Shown piece after piece: positions 9,971 to 19,600 of a stretch of DNA of 23,356 bases. The notes under the pieces are model-generated. The model was not told where the DNA came from and searched no databases. It saw nothing but the letters and a program-made list of their open reading frames with translations. Each line of letters begins with the position of its first letter. The first letter of the stretch is position 1. The stretch comes from Carex sylvatica (lineage: Eukaryota; Streptophyta; Magnoliopsida; Poales; Cyperaceae): contig CAXKVR010000695.1 of assembly GCA_964058845.1 (NCBI GenBank), positions 1 to 23,356 on the forward strand, written 5' to 3'. The position numbers and the translations under genes were made by a program.

Positions 9971-11139
9971 AGTAAAGTGTATTCTTCATAATCTTACATT
10001 CTACTTCATTTTTGCTTTCCTAATTTTAGGCCAAGGAATTCTCTGTTAGATTAGATGTATGAGTAGGACTTCAGTACAGCTGATTAATTTGTAGTTTGAA
10101 TTGTCAATGTTTGCAATCCACCCTTTTCAAGTTGATGTTGCAAGAATTTAGATTTTGGTAAAAAGCACCACCTCTGAAAATTATGAAAATTATGAAGCTG
10201 GGCCAAGCTTAGATTTGAGAGCCCACGAACTGATGCTTCTTTTATATAACTGAAATTCTGGTTCTATAAAATAGCCCAAGTAAAACTGGGCTTTGGCCCA
10301 TTAACAACAAGGCCTAATCCATATTAATTGAAAATCATGCCTAAGTGGCACATTGTCACCGACTCACCCTGCCTTCTGTTATTAATATAACTATGCTATC
10401 ATATTAATTGAGAAAAACCATGCTTTCTTTTCCTAGAATATAAGACTTAAACCTTTGAATTTGACGTGTAAAAGGCCTAAAGCGCCTGATGCAAGCATTT
10501 AAGCTACTCGGACTTTTACCTACCCCGTTTAAGTGTACTGTGTATATTGTATTTGCAAAAGCAAGATAGTGTATATTACCCGTTGCACATAATGAAGTTT
10601 GGTTGTTTACATGAGAAGCTCAGGCGCATTAATTAAAGACATCTTGAGTGGTAACCAAGAAAGAAAAAAGGGAAGAGAGCTCTACTTGGCTTAAATAAAT
10701 AATCAATAAATTAAATGCACGCGTCTCTTTCGATGCCAGGAGCTTTTTTAAAATGGAAGGAGATGGTAGAACTAACTCTTTATTCGGTGCATAGGCTTAA
10801 ATGGTGCAATAACGACGCTTGTGTCTTTGTTAGAGATTAGGTGGTGCAATCTCTCTTTGAATTGATTTGGATTGAAAGAGACTTGTGCTCATTAATTGCT
10901 GGCATGTGTCACGATATATAACTTGATATGTTTCAGTGGCACGGTGTCAAATCATAATAGTTTTTATAGCAATATATGTAATTAAGGTGTGGAAATAAAT
11001 ATGGAGGCCAGGTTTATTTAGCTAGGTTCCATCCTAATAGCAACAAAAATTATTAGCAATGAAATAGCAAAAGTTGTGAGAATCAAGGCTAATGACTTTT
11101 TCTTTTTGCCACTAGAATCAGTGCTGAAAACTGACAACG
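9971..11139. other. Spacer between the small gene and the nested transposon
   Basis: No open frame or RNA gene is supported. The left part should hold the 3' untranslated region of the small gene. The cluster of site II motifs at 10199-10300 is listed separately. The rest is AT-rich DNA without recognisable content. Confidence 0.5.
10199..10300. promoter_or_regulatory. Cluster of five TGGGC(C/T) site II motifs
   Basis: Site II-type motifs occur as TGGGCC (10199-10204), AGCCCA (10220-10225), AGCCCA (10273-10278), TGGGCT (10287-10292) and GGCCCA (10295-10300), in both orientations. Such clusters are bound by TCP factors in promoters of plant housekeeping genes. Here no gene starts within the next several hundred bases on either strand, so this may be a relic or a promoter of an unseen non-coding transcript. 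The motif positions are seen; the function is inferred. Confidence 0.35.
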
Positions 11140-11699
11140 GAGCACCGGATAGCTCGCCTCATAGTGATAAAACTATGTCCATATATATATATATATTTTA
11201 TGTTTTCTAAATACAGGTACGGATTGGAGATCAGCTGAATATATACAAAATATAGGTACGAATCATATCAGATATTTATTAAAATAATATAAAAAATACT
11301 AAATTTCATAATATTTATCTAATTATAATAATGAATAACATAATTTTTTTCATAATATATATTAATCCTATATTAAAATATATGATATATATTTTAACTC
11401 TATACAAAAATTAACCCGATTTTTTTATTTATATCCAAAAAATAAATAAAATTTTAAAAAATAACCAAAAGGGGCGAACAGAGCAGCAGAGCAGTCACTC
11501 TCACAGCACCTCTCAAATTATTCGTCTGACTCTTTCACTCATTTTTTTCACTCAGTCTAACAGACGAAATTGTGCAAAAATTAATTTTCGGTAAGTTTTA
11601 TCATTTTATTTAATTTTAAATTTTTAATTATTTATATGTTTTTATTTGTTTGTACCAATCAAAAATATATTAATTACATATATTATTTAGACTAAAAAT

Positions 11700-12153
11700 A
11701 GTTAATAAATCTAAAATGATTTATAAATTTTCAAAATAGTTTAGAATGAGGAAATTGTTTATATATTATCTTATTAATTTAGAAATTTTCAAAATAATTT
11801 AGAATATTGTCCTATTAATTAAAAAAAATTCAAAATGATGTAGAATAATTTTAAATTTTCCAAAATGATCTAGAATAATTTACAATTGTTTTAGGAACCT
11901 CTTTTCTTTTCGGATCCCTTACGGAGCTCTGACTGTCTGATCGATCGGCTCTTCAATTCAGTTTTTTTTTAAATTTAATTTATATTATAATTAATTTCAA
12001 AATGATTTTTTTAATTTTTAGAATATTGTCCAAATAATTTAGAATAATTTACAAAATTCCAAAATAGTTTAGAATATTGTCATATTAATTTTTTTTTTTT
12101 AAATAGTGTAGAATAATTTAGGAATATCCAAAATGGTCTAGAATAATTTTCAG
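11700..12153. repeat. Degenerate AT-rich tandem repeats
   Basis: Variants of AAAATGATCTAGAATAATTT recur about a dozen times, for example around 11833, 11863, 12011, 12060 and 12130, often linked by TTAATTTAGAATATTGTCC-type spacers. The units are too diverged for a fixed period to be given by eye. They fill the putative leader intron of the inserted element. A GC-richer island at 11892-11955 interrupts them. Confidence 0.6.
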
Positions 12154-12220
12154 AGGTCCGGATAATTTTTAATTACTTATATTGTTATTTTTTAAACTGT
12201 CAGACCAATCAAAACTAAAA

Positions 12221-13156
12221 ATGACGACCATTTGTGCGAATATTTTTATTGGAGGGGAAATCCAATACAATGATGACGGGGTCTTTTACAGTACCCGGGC
12301 TAAATACTCATTACCGCTAACTGTGAACCACAACTTTGATTATCTTCGGAATGAGATTTATGAAATGGTTGGGTATAATGTTAGTCAAGCAAATCTGGAA
12401 ATCCAAGCCAGGTTTAATATGTCTACCGATGGCCAACGTGACTATCAATTAGTACCGGTAGTAAACCAACAAACGTTCGAAATAATTTTAGGAATTGTGA
12501 CATCTTTTCCATAAAGATTACCGGTTCTAGAGTTATATGTAGAATTGGAACCGAACTATACCGGTTTTAATCCCCAATTGAACCTCAATAGTCAAACACA
12601 TGTGCCTAATCAGATTCCTGAACCTCGATCCCGACCCAGTACCAGTCGGAACCCTGTGGATCCCGACCCAATACCAGTTAGATCCTGACCCAGTACCGGA
12701 CGGCACTCTGTGGATGCACCAATAAGACACCAACCCAGTACCAGTAGCAACTCTGTGGATCTACCAGTTAGACTCCAATCCAGTACCAGTCGGGACTCTG
12801 TGGATCTACCAGTTAGATCCCAATTTAGTACCAGTCGGAACTCTGTGGATCTACCAGTTAGACCCCAATCCAGTACCAGTCGAAACTCTGTGGATCTACC
12901 AGTTAGACCCCAACCCAGTACCAGTCGGGTCCGTAAACAGGTACATGATTATTCGCATGTACCTTTGGATGCAATTGATTCTGACAGTTTGGAGAGTGGA
13001 GACGAGATGCTCTCAGATGAGTCATCAGGTTCCGACGATGATATTGGACCGCTCAGCCAGTCACAATCACATTCCCGTCAAGCACAGTACCCGATAATTG
13101 GTCGGGAAAATATGACACATCCGGTTGATAGTTTCAATTATTATAAACCATTTTGA
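12221..13156 (+). pseudogene. mudrA-like transposase, N-terminal part, two in-frame stops
   Basis: One reading frame runs from ATG 12221 to a stop at 13154-13156 (about 311 codons). It is broken only by TAA at 12512-12514 and TGA at 12686-12688, with no frameshift. Codons 1-97 carry features of the N-terminal region of plant Mutator-like transposases: IFIGGEIQYNDDG, then LRNEIYEMVGYN and RDYQLVPVVN. The frame continues straight after the first stop with LPVLELYVELEPN, the expected LYVE-type motif. Next come Ser/Pro-rich 15-residue repeats and then an acidic stretch (SDSLESGDEMLSDESSGSDD) as seen before the catalytic region in this family. The MULE zinc-finger and DDE domains are absent. The family call is from memory of motif order. 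Confidence 0.65.
12635..12928 (+). repeat. 45-bp coding minisatellite
   Basis: The string CCCAGTACCAGTCGG or a close variant recurs every 45 bp, near 12690, 12735, 12780, 12825, 12870 and 12915. An extra copy near 12635 is set off by a longer unit. The period is 15 codons, so the frame is kept. The encoded unit is close to PVRPQSSTSRNSVDL, a polar Ser/Thr/Arg repeat. The TGA at 12686 lies in one of the outer, more diverged units. Confidence 0.9.
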
Positions 13157-13564
13157 TAATTTCTAAATTATTATACACAATTTTTGGTCTCCAAGCATAT
13201 TTGGTCTTTCAATTATTGTATCTATCTTAAAAAATAGTAAAAAAAATTCTAAAAAATATAAAATTTGGTCTCCAAGCATATTTTATTATGAAGATCACGT
13301 TGAGCGGTTCGGATCGACTGTTCGGACTTTGAAAATGAAGATAAAAGATGTGGTGCATATTGGAGCACTAAAATGATAGTGCATTTGAACCCTCCTCTTA
13401 AATTATATGATATATATCTACCATTTAAATACGGATAATTAAAACGTAAAAACGTAAAAAGATATCAGTATCCATACAGATATTAAAATATCTAATAACC
13501 GTATCAAAAAAATGTCTAATACAAATTGAATACGGATTAAATATTATCCATACCGTTTGCACCT

Positions 13565-15390
13565 CCTCCACTAGATACATCACTTCTTATTTTGATCCGT
13601 AAGCTATGTAATTTGTGCCAGCTACTTTCGAGAGGTAGTTCGAGCGCGACGAGTGGCATGGGTAAATTGTGTAAAATTATAGTGAAAACGTGGCCGAATA
13701 AAATCAGAATTGATTGAAATTTCTCCTGTTTATTTTCAATTTAAATTTCTCCTGTTTATTTATAGTACGAGAACGTGGATACTGAGTATTCAGATCTTCG
13801 AAGCTAAGTATGATTAATTATAAAATACAAACTAAAAAAAAAAAAAAAATCAATACATAGTAGAACAATTGCTTGCACAAGAACCTGTCAAAGTCAGATC
13901 TGACCTGAGGCTGAGTGTCATATCTCTCTTACTTTCTCATTTTATTTGATTTATCTTTCTTATGTTGAAACGTGCAAGTAATGCAAAGTGGGTTGTTTTC
14001 TAATTAAGCATTATTATCATGTTAAATCATTGTTTTAAGTTTTGTTAGCTAATAACAAACAAGTTTGTTTAGCAACCTACCAGTACCCAAAATGAGGTAC
14101 AGTGTCATTATTAACCCCAAAATTTCGACCATCTGATTTAGCATTGCATCAATCATTCAATCCGCACCGCGTGATGACATTATCCTATTAAACAAACGGA
14201 ATCTCATTCGAATCTGTCTTATGTGGCATCAAAATCGTAGCAACTTGTGTCATGAGTTGCTTTAGTCTGGATTCCACTCATTTATGAAATGCTTCCACAT
14301 TATTAGCAACAAAATATCCGACCTATCGTGTTAATTTAATTTTAACCTAATAATGCTTATTCCACCTGCCATCCACTCTTCCCAAATTATTCCATAATCA
14401 CCTCTCTTCCCTACCATTACCCCATGTAATATAATAATTAATTAATGATAACATAAAAAATAAAAATAATATAATCCCCACAACGGAGCCCCAACTGATT
14501 GCAAATTCGGAATTCAAAAGAAAAAGAAAAAGTCTAAAGAGAGAGGCCTATTGTGCACTTTCCTATGCGAACCCCGTGATTCTCGTGAATTTTATTATTA
14601 TCCCTTCGCTTCTTCGGCCTTTTTACTGTTTACTCCCTGCTTTTTTTATTTTTCGCCCTTTTTCTCTTTTCCCCTGTTCTCGTTGTGAATTTTTTTATCA
14701 AGTATGTATGTTTCATTGAAAAAAAGAATTACACGGTTATATCTGATTGCTTGCTTCAACAAGCAATGCGATCGCGTGCAGCGAGATCACATAGCTGGTT
14801 CGCAGCTGGGAGCAACAAAAATGACTGCGTACCTACGGGCTTTGACCAGAAAAATAAAATTTTAAAAAAAAAAATGGAAAAGAAGGAAAATTTGTCTACT
14901 ACCCATACTCGGTTGTTTTTTTCACAACATTACACAGCTAAACTATTATGATTGGCTGATGCAGGCTAGACTATAATTTTTATGTGGCGGACCTTGGTAA
15001 AGCATATTATGCAGCTAAACTGCATGTGTTCAAAATTCAAACACTGTATATAAATTCTCCTAGTTTAATCAATACGGAGTTCTATGTATCATTTAGAACT
15101 GTGAATGGAGACCAATTTTGTGAGAATAGCAGCCACATTTTTAAGAATAAATATTTCTTAAAAAAAATACACGGGACATCTTACAATAAAATAAGTACAA
15201 ATTAATATTCAATTAATAAGATATGAAAGCTGAGTGAACGCATTTTATGCCCCGAGCAACAAATGAGTTGGTATATAGTGGGCCACATAAGAACTTCCAG
15301 TTGATTCAAATTGGAGTTATATATTAATCAATGGAAAGCGGGGCCTAAGATTTCATGGTCTGTCGGGTGGTGGGACCTCCCTCCTAATCA
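13565..15390. other. Spacer, mostly unassigned
   Basis: No gene is supported on either strand. A 19-bp direct repeat, AAATTTCTCCTGTTTATTT, occurs at 13717-13735 and 13743-13761 with a 26-bp period. The open frames at 14685-14951 and 14984-15205 have no family resemblance and AT-driven composition. The sequence around 14500-14700 is pyrimidine-rich on the + strand, but no gene follows it. Confidence 0.5.
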
Positions 15391-15591
15391 ACCCGTATTT
15401 AATGAATTCATATCCTCTGAGATATCTCAAACTTTGCGTGACTTTATGGAAACTCCCAACCGTTTAAATACGTTCCGCACGAATCTCAAAGCAAACATAA
15501 TACTGACCCCTATATCACCTCCGAATAGGCACCGGCCACGTCGGTCACGCAAAAGTTGAGATATCTCAGAGGAAACGCACCCGTATTTAAT
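15391..15591. mobile_element. Small foldback element flanked by a 13-bp direct repeat
   Basis: Inverted arms of about 30 bp pair TCCTCTGAGATATCTCAA (from 15413) with its complement ending at 15573. Both arms continue into GCGTGAC / GTCACGC. Each arm contains the perfect 12-bp palindrome TGAGATATCTCA (15418-15429 and 15557-15568). Outside the arms ACCCGTATTTAAT occurs on both sides, at 15391-15403 and 15579-15591. This could be a target-site duplication with a few extra bases next to each arm. There is no coding capacity. The open frame at 15311-15559 only reads through it. Confidence 0.6.
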
Positions 15592-15672
15592 TGTCTTCTA
15601 CGGTTCTACTCTTGTTTGAAAATGAAAAGAGTAACTTTTTTTATTTATAATTTTATATAATTTATAAGCCTT

Positions 15673-16340
15673 TTTTAACTGGGGGAAATTTCACGTATAC
15701 CTCTCAAATACTTAAAAATTACGTATTTCTCATTCTAAATTTTAAAATTACATATTTTCCTTCTAAACTTCAAACACTCACATATTTATCCATTTTACTG
15801 TCTTTTATATTAAAACACATTCTAAATTTATAAAATATATATTTTACTCTTTTATTTAAAAGCATAAAACGCCCATCTAACTTCAATTTGAATATGGTGG
15901 TTCTCTACCGTTTGAATTGCTTTAAGATTGTGCTCAATAGATCAACATGAATCTTGAAGCAAACACACGAATATTGAAGCAATGTGGACATATCTATGCG
16001 ATGCACGCGGATCAAAATTATTTTGAGATTGGTGCTGGCTAGATTAGCACAAATCTTGAAGCGAACACGCAATAATCTTATTACGATGTGCGTGGATCAG
16101 ACGGTAGAGTAACCCTTCAGATTCAAATTTGAGTTTAATTGGGTGTTTTATACTTTTAATGAAAAGTAAAATATAAGTATTTTATAAATTTAGAATGAGT
16201 TTTAATATAAAAGACAATAAAATGAATAAATATGTAAGTTTTTGAAGTTTAGAGGGAGAAATATGTAATTGTAAAATTTAGAGGGAAATATGTAATTTTA
16301 AAGTTTTTGAGGGGTATATGTGAAATTCCCCGTTTTAACT
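15673..16340. mobile_element. 652-bp long-TIR element with 8-bp target-site duplication
   Basis: The element spans 15681-16332. TTTTAACT occurs at 15673-15680 and again at 16333-16340. The inverted arms are about 231 bp each (15681-15911 and 16101-16332). They begin GGGGGAAATTTCACGTATAC on the left and, reversed, CGGGGAATTTCACATATAC on the right, and end TCTACCGT / ACGGTAGA. The 189-bp interior has direct repeats of ATCTTGAAGC (15951 and 16053) and of GATGCACGCGGATCA-type sequence. Long arms and G-rich ends suggest a Mutator-like non-autonomous element, whereas the 8-bp duplication would also fit hAT. No transposase is present. Confidence 0.85.
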
Positions 16341-16665
16341 ATTAACCTACCAAACAAAATTATTTCATTTTTGATGCAGTTTAGCTAGTGTACTTTTGTA
16401 TTCTTCTTTACTTTCTCTCTCTTGTCCTGGTGCCAGCTAGCATTCTCGCTCTCAGTCTCTCTCATTCGTTTCACAGGTAGAGCTTGAGAGAAAAATAATT
16501 GAAAAACAAATATTTTTATTTTTATTTAATAAAGGAGGGACAAGAACTATTTTCTTCGTATATTTCTCCATTTTAACAGATGGAACAATAAATTATTAAT
16601 TCCCGACACATGGTGCGACCTCTTTTATAACCAGAGCGAGAGAGAGAGAGAGGAGAGAGAGAGAA
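16341..16665 (+). promoter_or_regulatory. Proximal promoter and GA-rich leader of the receptor gene
   Basis: About 325 bp separate the long-TIR element from the first ATG. A TATAA occurs at 16626-16630, though it is only about 40 bp from the ATG. A GA microsatellite runs from about 16637 to 16664, directly before the start codon. GA tracts in plant 5' leaders are known binding sites for BPC/GAGA-binding proteins. CT-rich DNA occurs at about 16412-16470. The transcription start is not resolved. Confidence 0.4.
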
Positions 16666-19600
16666 ATGGGGAAAGAGAAGAGAAAAAGAGCGAGAATAGT
16701 AGAGATGGAAACTGCAAAATTGTTTCTTTTCGGTTGCATTTTGTTGTTGAATCTCTTCTCTTGCAATGCCAACACGGACCAGTCTGATGGTGAGTGACTT
16801 TTAATTTACTATCTTTTCGTCGGAAATTTCTGAACTTGATTTTGAAGAAGAAATATGTGACTGGATAGGAATGGGAATGGGAATACTAACCTGATCAAGC
16901 ACTTGGATGAAACCACTAGTCAATTATTTTGTTCTGCATTTTTTTTCTTTTTGGGGTTGTATTCAGCATTTGGTCACTCTCTTTCTGCTCACTGTGTTTT
17001 GACTTGATTGAACTAGACGAGTTCCCAAAATTATTTTTTAGCTGCTTCATTTTTTATTTTTGCTTATTTTAAATTTTTACTAAAAAGATGGCATAAAGTT
17101 TTGGGCAGGCGTTGCAATTTCAGAGAAGCTGAACAGATTAGATTTTTTGAACAAGCCCCAGTCTTCTAAATAAGGGAATAAAAATCGAGTTCCCTTAAAA
17201 TAGATCTATTTGAGTATTCCATAATAACCTTATTTTTCCAAATCAAATCTTACTTCAACAATATATAAAAAAAAAAGAAATAGGAGGAATCCAGAGTCTA
17301 TTGGTATCGCTTCCTTCTGGGAAGTTTATACTATTTTTTTCTCAACTTTGAAGTTGTTGATCTTTCTGAATTGGTACTAATATTTTATTTGGACAACTTA
17401 ATTTACCAAATGCAGTATCAGCACTGAATGTATTATTCCAAAGCTTCAATTCACCGTCTCAGCTACAAGGCTGGACCGGAAATGCTGGGGACCCATGTGG
17501 CCAATCGTGGCGCGGTGTTACCTGTTCAGGCTCAAAAGTCACTTCAATGTTAGCTTTTATTATTTACCTTTTTGTTTGTACCTTTCCTAAGTTTAGTTTC
17601 ATTAAGCAATACCTTCTACCAAGCAAAAGTTTGTTCATATCACCAAAACTGCATATGTTTTGCAAGTTATATATTAGGTGATCTTCATTGTACTCTAGTA
17701 ATCCAATTGTAATTTACTTCTATACTTTTGTTTTTGCATCTGAATTCTGTCACGTGACATTTTTATTATTGTAATTTGCACTTGTTGTATAAATATCATC
17801 AGAAAATTGAATGGGCTGGGGCTCACTGGAATTCTGGGCTATAATATGGATAAAATGACTTCGCTGACTGAGCTGTAAGATCAACAAAACACTATTGCTT
17901 TTTTCCTTTTTATTCCAGTTACATTTGATTTTTTGTAAGTTGTAACAATAAAAAGGTTTAATAAATGAAGTTTTGATCCAGTGATTTGAGCAACAATAAC
18001 ATTGGAAGTCAGATACCTTACAACTTGCCTCCTAATCTTCAGACGCTGTAAGCTATGCAAATATTCATATATGTTCTGCTCTTTTAATATTTCATTGGCA
18101 CTAAACATAGTTTTTTTTTTTTCAGAAATCTAGGTCAGAACCAATTCAGTGGTCAGATACCTTACTCAATATCCCTGATGACCTCACTTAAGACTCTGTA
18201 AGTTTTTGAGGACAAAGACCTATATTTGGTCATTTATTTTCACAACGTATCTTATGCAATGTGACTATATATAAACATCTTATGAATGTAGAAATATTGC
18301 ACATAACGTGCTACAAGGAAATCTCAGTGATTATTTCTCCCAGCTCTCCAGCTTAACTACATTGTTAGTCTCTAATTATTTTATTTTTAAAAAACTATAT
18401 CATCTTTAATTGTCTCATAGAACCACGAACTATCTTAATTCTAATTTTTTTTTCTAGGGACCTCTCATTTAATGGTCTTACTGGTGATCTGCCCGAAAGC
18501 TTCAGTGCACTCTCTAGCTTGAATTCATTGTAAGGAAGTAAAAGCTTGGACTTCATATGCAATAAAATATTTCTATGTAGACTCTTGTAATAATTCGAGT
18601 TCTACCTTGTCTTTCAGGTACTTACAGAATAATCAGTTTACTGGCTTCATTAATGTGCTTGCTCTTCTTCCCCTCCAAACTTTGTAAGTAAAAATATGAT
18701 CAACATGATAGACTTCATCTGATACTAAGTCAATTACTTTTATGAGAAAAATGGTTATTCATATTAAATTGAATTTCTTATGGTTATAGGAACATTGCAA
18801 ACAACCGCTTCACAGGCTGGATACCTAATCAGCTCAAAAAAATAAACAGTCTCTTGTAAGTCCATTTTTTCCCATTCAGTCAGGGCACTTGTTTTGTAGA
18901 TATGGAATTAGGTTTTCTGATCTAAAGGCAGTGCAGTTGCACAGGATTATTTATAAGAATCTGGTGAAGGTTAAATAAACTTGGAACAAAGGTTGCTAAA
19001 TAAAAGTTACACAGCACCACCACCACCTCCCACAACAAAAACCCATCCTTAGGCCACCACCACCCCAAAACAAGGTAAAGCAAAAACAGCCTGAAAGAAG
19101 AAGGTACTTTTACAATTACGAAAGGTACAACCAAGGTTTGTGAGAACCAACAATGAATAAAAATAATGCTCCTGACATTTCATTATTATCTCATATCTGA
19201 ATTTTTCATGAGAAATATTTTTTTTGACAAAACTAAGCTTTGCAAAAACTGGCACCAAGTGCCATAGGAAATATTTTTTTTTATCCTATATCATTTTGCA
19301 ATTTAGTGTTTAATTATTAATTCACAGAACTGATGGAAACGCATGGAACTCGGGGCCTGCACCCCCTCCTCCACCATACACAGCCCCACCACCACCACCT
19401 CGCAAGAGTAGTCCAGGTCAACGCTCTAATGGGAACAATGGCAAGTCTGGCAACAGTGACGGGGGCAGTTCTGGAATAGGTGGTGGGGGCATAGCTGGAA
19501 TTATTATAGCTATTCTGGTCATAGGAGCAATTGCCGCATTTTTTGTTTTTAAGAAAAAGAAATCACGACAGTCTCGTGAGGAGAATTTTGAACAACACCA

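Larger units (their letters stand above)
11379..13417 (+). mobile_element. Decayed Mutator-like element inserted in MITE copy C
   Basis: The inserted segment is about 11393-13403 (2.0 kb). It is bounded by TATATGATATATAT at 11379-11392 and again at 13404-13417, of which 9-11 bp could be the target-site duplication usual for Mutator-like elements. No long terminal inverted repeats were found, so it would be a non-TIR or truncated copy. It carries a leader (about 11465-11590), a plausible untranslated-leader intron (donor CG/GTAAGT at 11591, acceptor CTGTCAG ending 12203), and the degraded reading frame at 12221-13156. The DDE catalytic part of the transposase is missing, so it is non-autonomous. 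Confidence 0.65.
11140..13564. mobile_element. hAT-like MITE, copy C, split by a 2-kb insertion
   Basis: The left part (about 11140-11392) shares ATAGTGATAAAACTATGTCC-type sequence and the near-identical string AATGAATAACATAATTTTTT plus CATAATATATAT with copy A. The right part (13404-13564) continues copy A's ATGATGTGTATCTACTATTAA region as ATGATATATATCTACCATTTAA. It ends at GTTTGCACC, the family terminus. Joining the two parts at the shared 14-mer TATATGATATATAT gives a continuous copy. The extreme left end is too diverged to place exactly and no flanking duplication was found. Confidence 0.7.

Noticed and set aside
12533..12733. Minus-strand frame with GTGSGSNWY-type repeats
   Set aside because: It is the complement of the minisatellite; repeat periodicity of 45 bp keeps several frames open.
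14685..15205. Two + strand open frames of 73-88 codons
   Set aside because: No family resemblance, no splice partner, AT-driven composition.
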